Assembly (NCBI GenBank): GCA_003577005.1
Contig: QEUW01000084.1
Coordinates: 1 to 29,667, forward strand
Source of the DNA: Chloroflexota bacterium
GTDB taxonomy: Bacteria; Chloroflexota; Anaerolineae; Caldilineales; Caldilineaceae
Length of the DNA: 29,667 bases
Direction: 5' to 3'
Shown here piece by piece: positions 24,740-29,667 of this stretch (its first letter is position 1; the number at the start of each line of letters is the position of its first letter). The notes under the pieces are model-generated. The model saw nothing but the letters and a program-made list of their open reading frames with translations. It ran no database searches and was not told the DNA's origin. Made by a program: the position numbers and the translations under genes.

Positions 24740-27448
24740 CTAGGCACCAACCCTGTATTGGCTCTCCCCTTGCGTATAGCGGGCGAGGAGCGTCTCAAAG
24801 GGTTGGGCCAGCGCCGCGGCCTGTGTCTGCGCCATCTCTTCCGGCGCCAACTTTGCTGCCAGTTGCGCCAGGAGCCGCTCGGCCCGCTCTTTGGTTTCGC
24901 GCTGCACCGTGTTGTGGTGGACCACATGCGCCAGCACTTCCAGCGCCGCCTGGTCTTGTCCGGCGAGCAGTTGAAGATGGGCCAGGCCCGCGAGCGCATC
25001 GAGCACTCGTGGCGACAGGCCGGCGTCAATCCCCAGTCGTAACAACTCCTCAAAAATTCGGCGCGCTCCTTCGACATCGCCTAGGGCGAGGATGGTTTGC
25101 CCCAGGTCGTTGAGCACGCCACTGATGCCCCACGTTTCGTGAATCACCCGCAGGATCTGGAGACTCTGGTTGAACCAATCTTGAGCCGTAGAGTAGTCAC
25201 CTTGTTCAAATGCAAGCCTGCCCATCGCAGCCTGCGCAAAGGCCAGCAAGCGGCGCTCATCGACAGCATGAGCCAGGCGGATGCTCTCCTGGAGCAGCAG
25301 TTGCGCCTGTTCGTATTTTTTTTGTAGCCGGAGCGCCCAACTTAAATTGGTCAACAACAAGATGGTCAAATTTTGGTTGCCTAACTGGCGAGCCAGCGCC
25401 AGCGAGCGCGCAAAACGCGCCTCGGCTTGGGCGTATTGACCCTGGAAGAGCGAGGCAAAGCCCAATAAGTTGAGGATGCGCGCCATCATCGTGTGGTCGG
25501 CCACTTGTTCTGCCAGCGCAAGCCCCTCTTCCCCCCACTGTTGGGCCGCATCATATTCACCTAAATGATTGGCGACCATCGTCAGCCAATAAAATAGACG
25601 CATCAGTGCGGGAAGGTGCGCGACCCGGCGCAAGATCGCCAGGCTACGGTCGAGCGCCTGGTGAGCGGGTGCATATTGCCCGACCCGGCAAGCAAAGGCG
25701 CCATATCCCAACAACAGGTGTCCAAGAATTGCTTCAGATGGCTGGCCGCCAGTGGGTCCAAAACGCAACTCCTCGCACTGGTGGAGAGCCTGCGCAAAGA
25801 CCTGCTCACCCTCTTGAAACCAACTGAGCCAATCATAGAACTCGATCAGATCCATCGATGCGGTTGTGATCAGGTCGGTATGGCACTGCTGGACGGCCCA
25901 GCTCCACGCTGCGCGGAGATTGTCGGCATCGGTCGTAAAATCGGCCAGTGCGCTGCTTTGCCGGTCTGAACGCAGCCACTCGCCGCGTTGGTGGAGCCAT
26001 TGGAGGTAGTAGGTACAGTGGCGTTCCCGGGTTGCAAACTCTTCCTGGGGGTGATTGTGTAGCTGCGCCGCCAGGTATTGGCGCACCAGTTCGTGCAGTT
26101 CATAGCGGCCCTGGTCAGTGTGGCGGACAAGCGATTTGGCCACCAGCGCCGAAAGCACCGGTAGACGGGCACCCGCGATCTCTTGAGCGGCTTCGCGCGA
26201 AAAACTTCCCCGCAAGACCGATAACTGGCGTAACGCCTGGCGCTCCTGGTCGTTCAGCAGCCGCCATGAGTGGTCAAAAACGGCCGTCATGGAGCGATGT
26301 CTTTCTGGGACACCCCGCGCCGGGGTTGCCAGAAAGTCGAGGTTGCGCTCGATCTCAGCGGCGATTTCGGTGCAGGTGAGGGCGCGCACCCACGACGCTG
26401 CCAGTTCGATAGCGAGCGGCAATCCGTCTACCAGCCGGCAGATGCGCGTCACCGCGCTTCGATCGGCCGCTGCCAGCACAAAGCGCGTGTCAGCCCGGCG
26501 CGCGGCCTGGATAAAGAGTTCGACCGAACTGACCTGCTCCGGCCCGCTGGCAGCACCGGCAGCTTGTGCTTCGCCCGTCTCTAGCGAAGGCACCGGCAAG
26601 CCTTGTAGATCGAACAGCCATTCCCCGGCCAGACACAACGGTTCGCGCGAGGTCGCGATGATCTTGAGTTGGGCGGCCTGGGTCACCAGGTCAGCCAGCC
26701 ATAGCAGATCTACCTGCGGGTCGACGTCACCGTTGAATTGGGCCGGCGGCGGTTCTAACAGATGCTCCAGGTTGTCGAGCACCAGCAACATCTGCTTGTC
26801 ATACAGGTAATCGATCAGCTGGCGAGCCGGATCACCGGCGCCCCGCAATTGCAGACCGATGGTGGTGGCAATGGTGGGCGCGACTACCGCCGGCCTATTC
26901 ACGCTAACCAGCGAAACAAAATAGGCGCAATCTTCGAATAGGCTCTCATTGTGCCGTGCAGCTTCGATAGCAAGGCGGGTCTTGCCGCTGCCACCAGGAC
27001 CTACAATGGTCAGCAAGCGGCAGGCAGGGTCACGCAGTAGATGCTCGATCTGGAGGAGTTCGTTGCTGCGCCCGACCAATGGTGTCGCCGGAACAGGCAA
27101 GCTAGAATGCCGTACGGCAACAGGGATTGTGGGTCGGACCGGGGGCAACGTTGAAGGTTGAGCCACTGGCGGGGGTGGGAGGGGAACGCGGGCTGAAAGA
27201 ATCTGAGAATGGCTCACAGAGAGTTCGCCGCGCGCTGCCTTCAGAAAGGCGGTGCGCTCATCGGCGCTGATCTGCAACCCATCAGCCAGCAGTTCCGCAA
27301 CCTGCCGGGAAGGACGGCGTTCGTCACTTTCGATCTTGCGGACAGCGGACACCGATAAGCCGACACATTCGGCCAACGCCTCTTGTGTCATATCGAGGGC
27401 CCGCCGGCGCAGACGAATCCAGGCGCCAATGGAGGTTGGGGCATCCAT
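24740..27448 (-). CDS. HTH–NB-ARC (STAND) ATPase–TPR regulator
   Basis: A 902-residue protein. Residues ~8–65 are a Cro/CI-type helix-turn-helix (LDMTQEALAECVGLSVSAVRKIE). A Pro-rich linker (~85–120) follows. The NB-ARC-type ATPase has P-loop GPGGSGKT at 150–157, Walker B LLVLDNLEHL at 221–230, sensor ATSREP at 265–270, and a downstream GLPLAIELAASW motif typical of STAND proteins. Residues ~590–880 hold tetratricopeptide repeats (QYAQAEARFARSLALARQL, DYSTAQDWFNQSLQIL, QDQAALEVLAHVV). STAND proteins switch on by ligand-induced oligomerisation; here the output would be DNA binding. No neighbouring effector gene is obvious. The ATG has only a distant GGAG (11 nt). Confidence 0.93.
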   Translation of the reverse strand: MDAPTSIGAWIRLRRRALDMTQEALAECVGLSVSAVRKIESDERRPSRQVAELLADGLQISADERTAFLKAARGELSVSHSQILSARVPLPPPPVAQPSTLPPVRPTIPVAVRHSSLPVPATPLVGRSNELLQIEHLLRDPACRLLTIVGPGGSGKTRLAIEAARHNESLFEDCAYFVSLVSVNRPAVVAPTIATTIGLQLRGAGDPARQLIDYLYDKQMLLVLDNLEHLLEPPPAQFNGDVDPQVDLLWLADLVTQAAQLKIIATSREPLCLAGEWLFDLQGLPVPSLETGEAQAAGAASGPEQVSSVELFIQAARRADTRFVLAAADRSAVTRICRLVDGLPLAIELAASWVRALTCTEIAAEIERNLDFLATPARGVPERHRSMTAVFDHSWRLLNDQERQALRQLSVLRGSFSREAAQEIAGARLPVLSALVAKSLVRHTDQGRYELHELVRQYLAAQLHNHPQEEFATRERHCTYYLQWLHQRGEWLRSDRQSSALADFTTDADNLRAAWSWAVQQCHTDLITTASMDLIEFYDWLSWFQEGEQVFAQALHQCEELRFGPTGGQPSEAILGHLLLGYGAFACRVGQYAPAHQALDRSLAILRRVAHLPALMRLFYWLTMVANHLGEYDAAQQWGEEGLALAEQVADHTMMARILNLLGFASLFQGQYAQAEARFARSLALARQLGNQNLTILLLTNLSWALRLQKKYEQAQLLLQESIRLAHAVDERRLLAFAQAAMGRLAFEQGDYSTAQDWFNQSLQILRVIHETWGISGVLNDLGQTILALGDVEGARRIFEELLRLGIDAGLSPRVLDALAGLAHLQLLAGQDQAALEVLAHVVHHNTVQRETKERAERLLAQLAAKLAPEEMAQTQAAALAQPFETLLARYTQGESQYRVGA

Positions 27449-27510
27449 ACTTGTGTAGTCTCCAGCGTAACGAACAAGGCTGCTGGTATTCTATCACAAG
27501 TAGGGAAGAA

Positions 27511-27670
27511 GTAGGGCAAGTGGCATCTTGCCCAGTTCGTCCAAGATTGGGGGCAAGACGTGGACGGCGCAAGCATTCCGGGAAAGGCCGGCAATGCCCC
27601 GGCTAGACAAAGTGACGCCGGCCTTTCCCGGAATGCGGGCTACAACGGGCAAGAGGGCATCTTGCCCTAC
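27511..27670. mobile_element. 160-bp MITE-like palindromic element
   Basis: It begins GTAGGGCAAG and ends with the exact reverse complement CTTGCCCTAC. Each end carries a small palindrome of the type GGGCAAG…CTTGCCC. Inside lies a perfect 20-bp inverted repeat (27573–27592 against 27617–27636, GCATTCCGGGAAAGGCCGGC) around a 24-nt loop. It encodes nothing. Its right end supplies the stop codon of the protoglobin–Rieske gene. I see no clear target-site duplication. It may also terminate that gene's transcription. Confidence 0.75.
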
Positions 27671-28974
27671 GGGGTGACGCGCAGGCGATCTCCCGCCACG
27701 GTCACCCGGTAGGTAGCCAAGGGCTTGGTAGCCGGGCCACACTGGACGCTCCCATTCTTGACGTCAAAACAGGAGCCGTGCCAGGGGCAGGTGACGATGT
27801 TCTCCTCCAGTGTCCCCTGGTTGAGCGGCCCGCCGACGTGGGTGCAGTCATTTTGGGTAGCGTAATACTCACCGGCAACGTTGTAGACGGCCACCTCCTT
27901 GCCATCGACCTTGACTCGTTTCATCTGGCCGGGGGCGAGCGCATCTGCCCGTAGTTCGTTTTCGGCCAGCGGGCGTGGCTCCTCCGGCTTGTGATCCGGC
28001 TGCGTAAGTGGGATGTCCAGATAGAGATTGCCGTCATTCACCGTCACTGGGTATGTATCGAGACAGATGCGCGGGTCCACCAGCAACTGTCCCGTGGTGA
28101 CGTTATATTTGAACTGGTGCCAGGGGCAAATGAGCGTATCGCCTTCGAGCGTACCTGTTGCGACGGGACCGCCGCGGTGGAGACAATAGTTGCGCACGGC
28201 ATACCAGCCACCTCTATGGTGAAAGACGCCAATCGAGATGCCATCCACTTCGATGATCTTACGGCAGCCGTCGGGGATCTCATCCACACGGGCTACGTAT
28301 ACGGTCTTGCTGTCGGAGGCGTGGTTCCCATTCTGCTGCCGGGTAGAGACCGCAGCGGCCATTTGCGCCACGGCGCCTCGATCCACGTGCGCCAGCGCCT
28401 CGAAGGGTTCGATGTCACGCTCCTCGTCATAAGCACGGGTCAGCATTTCGAGGATCACCATCAGCAGTTTGTCCCACGCCTCTACCGCCTGGTCGGCCAA
28501 CGCCGAATCCACCTCGCGCAACTCCTTCATGAGGACCGTAGAAATGGCATGTTGGATAAAACCGACCTGGCCGATGACATAACGTTCAGCGATATAGATG
28601 CCCGGGTTGGCCCCGCGCGCGGTGTGGGCGCGGCCCACGTATTCCAGGTAGCAGGCATAGTCGTCGTCATAGATGCCGGTAGCCGTGCGCAGCCAGAAGT
28701 TGGTCAGGTGGCGCATGCGCAGTTCCAGGTACTCCTGGTCGATGGCGCCATCCTTTTTGAGAAAGAACTTGCGCGTCGGCGGGTAGCGCAGCAGATGGGC
28801 GTAAAAGCTGCCGACGATCTCCGGCATGTTCTTCTCGATGATGGATGCGGTCTGACGGATGGCGTCGATGTCGGTCTGGTCAAAGCCGACAAACTCGGCC
28901 ATTGCCTGAAAATAGCGCCCGGCGTGCCCGGTCATGGTCTGTTCGGTTGTCGTCTGTGTAGTCTGGATCGTCAT
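27667..28974 (-). CDS. Protoglobin–Rieske–Rieske fusion protein
   Basis: A 435-residue cytoplasmic protein from ATG 28974 (GGGAGAAGAG just upstream; the longer frame to 29100 would translate the operator palindrome). Residues ~20–185 are a globin-coupled-sensor/protoglobin domain: FYAHLLRYPPTRKFF, RMRHLTNFW, and GRAHTARGANPGIYIAERY, in which His117 sits where the proximal haem ligand lies in HemAT-type globins. Two Rieske-type [2Fe-2S] domains follow, each with complete ligands: CLH and CPWH (Cys264, His266, Cys283, His286), and CTH and CPWH (Cys377, His379, Cys396, His399). A linker at ~205–222 is polar. There are no membrane segments. It could be a haem-based gas sensor or an oxygen/NO-reactive enzyme with built-in electron transfer; the reaction is not known. 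Confidence 0.93.
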   Translation of the reverse strand: MTIQTTQTTTEQTMTGHAGRYFQAMAEFVGFDQTDIDAIRQTASIIEKNMPEIVGSFYAHLLRYPPTRKFFLKKDGAIDQEYLELRMRHLTNFWLRTATGIYDDDYACYLEYVGRAHTARGANPGIYIAERYVIGQVGFIQHAISTVLMKELREVDSALADQAVEAWDKLLMVILEMLTRAYDEERDIEPFEALAHVDRGAVAQMAAAVSTRQQNGNHASDSKTVYVARVDEIPDGCRKIIEVDGISIGVFHHRGGWYAVRNYCLHRGGPVATGTLEGDTLICPWHQFKYNVTTGQLLVDPRICLDTYPVTVNDGNLYLDIPLTQPDHKPEEPRPLAENELRADALAPGQMKRVKVDGKEVAVYNVAGEYYATQNDCTHVGGPLNQGTLEENIVTCPWHGSCFDVKNGSVQCGPATKPLATYRVTVAGDRLRVTP

Positions 28975-29066
28975 GGGTGCTCTTCTCCCGCTAATGGATT
29001 GTGATACTGGATGAACGATGGGCCAGGCCCTTTGCTGCCACCAGTTAACCACAAAGGACGGGTGCG

Positions 29067-29086
29067 GTGGTGGCAATTGCCACCAC
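29067..29086. promoter_or_regulatory. Perfect 20-bp palindrome upstream of the protoglobin–Rieske gene
   Basis: GTGGTGGCAATTGCCACCAC is fully self-complementary with no spacer. It lies 92 bp before ATG 28974, between that gene and its upstream neighbour, and is preceded (minus strand) by TTTTT. TATACT on the minus strand at 29110–29115 is a possible -10 upstream of it. It suits a dimeric repressor; a cruciform or transcription-end role is also possible. Confidence 0.55.
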
Positions 29087-29116
29087 AAAAACTGATACAA
29101 CGTCTGTAGAGTATAA

Positions 29117-29161
29117 TCGAAAAGCGTTCCGGATCCGTTAAAGAACCAAAACGCTTTTCGA
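29117..29161 (-). terminator. Hairpin after the small secreted-protein gene
   Basis: Perfect 12-bp arms TCGAAAAGCGTT (29117–29128) and AACGCTTTTCGA (29150–29161) around a 21-nt loop, 40 bp after the stop at 29202. The T run after it is weak (TTATACT on the minus strand), so it is a probable but not canonical terminator. Confidence 0.5.
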
Positions 29162-29201
29162 CAACTTCTTAGATTGTGGTGTGGTACATCCTCACCGGGT
29201 C

Positions 29202-29504
29202 TTAGTCCATGCAGGCGTCGATCTCCAATCCAAGCTCGGCGGCGACAAAGGCGCCCAGTGCGGCCATAGAGTCATCTGGAATCACGCCCTGCTCGTAGAG
29301 CGCGCGGGCCAGGTTGCGCAGACCCAGACGAGGATTCTCCTGATTCCTTGCGTGTTCACCCATCTCGCCCATCCGGGCAAAGACGGCGCTCGCCTGACCC
29401 CAGCAAGCGCTGTCATCGGCAGCCTGGGCAGATGCCGGAGCTAAGATAACCGACAACGCAAATGCCAGACCAAACAGTACGCCAAAGATGCTCTTCTTGT
29501 TCAT
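29202..29504 (-). CDS. Small secreted protein of unknown function
   Basis: A 100-residue protein from ATG 29504, which has a strong AAGGAG 6 nt upstream; this excludes the longer frame starting at 29573. The N-terminus is a clear signal peptide (MNKKSIFGVLFGLAFALSVI) with cleavage after AQA, leaving a ~70-residue mature protein. That part has two cysteines near its ends (DSACWGQA and IDACMD), which could form a disulfide joining the termini, and is otherwise helical (SAVFARMGEMGEHARNQ, LGLRNLARALYEQG). I do not recognise a family. Confidence 0.82.
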   Translation of the reverse strand: MNKKSIFGVLFGLAFALSVILAPASAQAADDSACWGQASAVFARMGEMGEHARNQENPRLGLRNLARALYEQGVIPDDSMAALGAFVAAELGLEIDACMD

Positions 29505-29571
29505 GGGATTCTCCTTGAATAGAATGGAAACACGGATTGGAAACGTTGGGCTACAAGCATTACATAGCGAC

Positions 29572-29591
29572 ATTATCCGGTTGACCGGTCA
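29572..29591 (-). promoter_or_regulatory. Candidate -10 box and palindromic operator for the small secreted-protein gene
   Basis: On the minus strand GATAAT (29572–29577) is a fair -10 box. Just upstream of it, where the spacer would be, is the palindrome TGACCGGTCA (29582–29591), extended by TTG on one side. A repressor bound there would block the promoter. No good -35 box is visible. Confidence 0.4.
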
Positions 29592-29667
29592 GTGATATGT
29601 GTATCGGTGGAACATCCACAGTGTACATTCTGTGCGTCCTCGCAGCGTCGCAAAACGCGTCCACCAA

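Noticed and set aside
27991..29004. Plus-strand 337-codon frame
   Set aside because: Antisense to the globin–Rieske gene, whose metal ligands are all in the minus frame.
28975..29100. N-terminal extension of the globin–Rieske protein
   Set aside because: It would translate the 20-bp palindrome, and the strong Shine-Dalgarno belongs to ATG 28974.

Overview
The window looks like chromosome from a GC-rich Chloroflexota bacterium, most probably of the Anaerolineae/Caldilineae type. This is inferred from gene content, not from a marker gene. The signs are Thr/Pro-rich linkers in secreted proteins, lipoproteins with SH3 or cyclophilin domains, an HTH–NB-ARC–TPR regulator, an ArnT/PMT-type glycosyltransferase, and a DUF151 nuclease next to DnaB and DnaC-like genes. 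I saw no tRNA, rRNA, CRISPR array, transposase or phage structural gene.

Layout. (1) 1–3669, minus: a very large secreted PKD-domain protein with a ~465-residue glycine-rich tract, still open at the window edge. (2) 4062–8542, plus: a DUF151 nuclease, an intrinsic terminator, dnaB, a MITE-like inverted repeat, a DnaD-like protein, and a helicase-loader-like protein with two fused AAA+ modules. (3) 8738–13474, plus: a tightly overlapping trio of SH3 lipoprotein, clan-A glycoside-hydrolase-like membrane-anchored protein, and glycosyltransferase-39-like membrane protein, probably for cell-surface glycan work. (4) 13571–15301, plus: an HxlR regulator behind an elaborate promoter, a glyoxalase-II-like hydrolase and a DUF952 protein. 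(5) 15481–17594, plus: a double-cyclophilin lipoprotein and a VTT/DedA-like membrane protein. (6) 17811–23968, plus: a bacterial alpha-2-macroglobulin broken near 21137 by a frame change with loss of sequence. (7) 24014–29504, minus: a GNAT acetyltransferase whose start lies over the remains of a PIN-domain toxin, an HTH–STAND–TPR regulator, a protoglobin–Rieske–Rieske fusion, and a small secreted protein.

Two things cut across this layout. First, 7-bp-periodic sequence arrays (like the cyanobacterial STRR repeats) occur at least seven times, and five of them lie inside reading frames without breaking them. Second, several palindromic or MITE-like elements sit at gene borders: 6093–6318, 15310–15395 and 27511–27670. 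The first two share a ~85-bp related core.

How the genes may work together: the DnaB/DnaD-like/DnaC-like group reads as a replicative helicase and its loading machinery. The secreted PKD protein, SH3 lipoprotein, cyclophilin lipoprotein and alpha-2-macroglobulin all belong to the cell surface. The protoglobin–diRieske protein is the least conventional gene: a haem sensor or enzyme domain joined to two [2Fe-2S] electron carriers, with a perfect 20-bp palindrome upstream.
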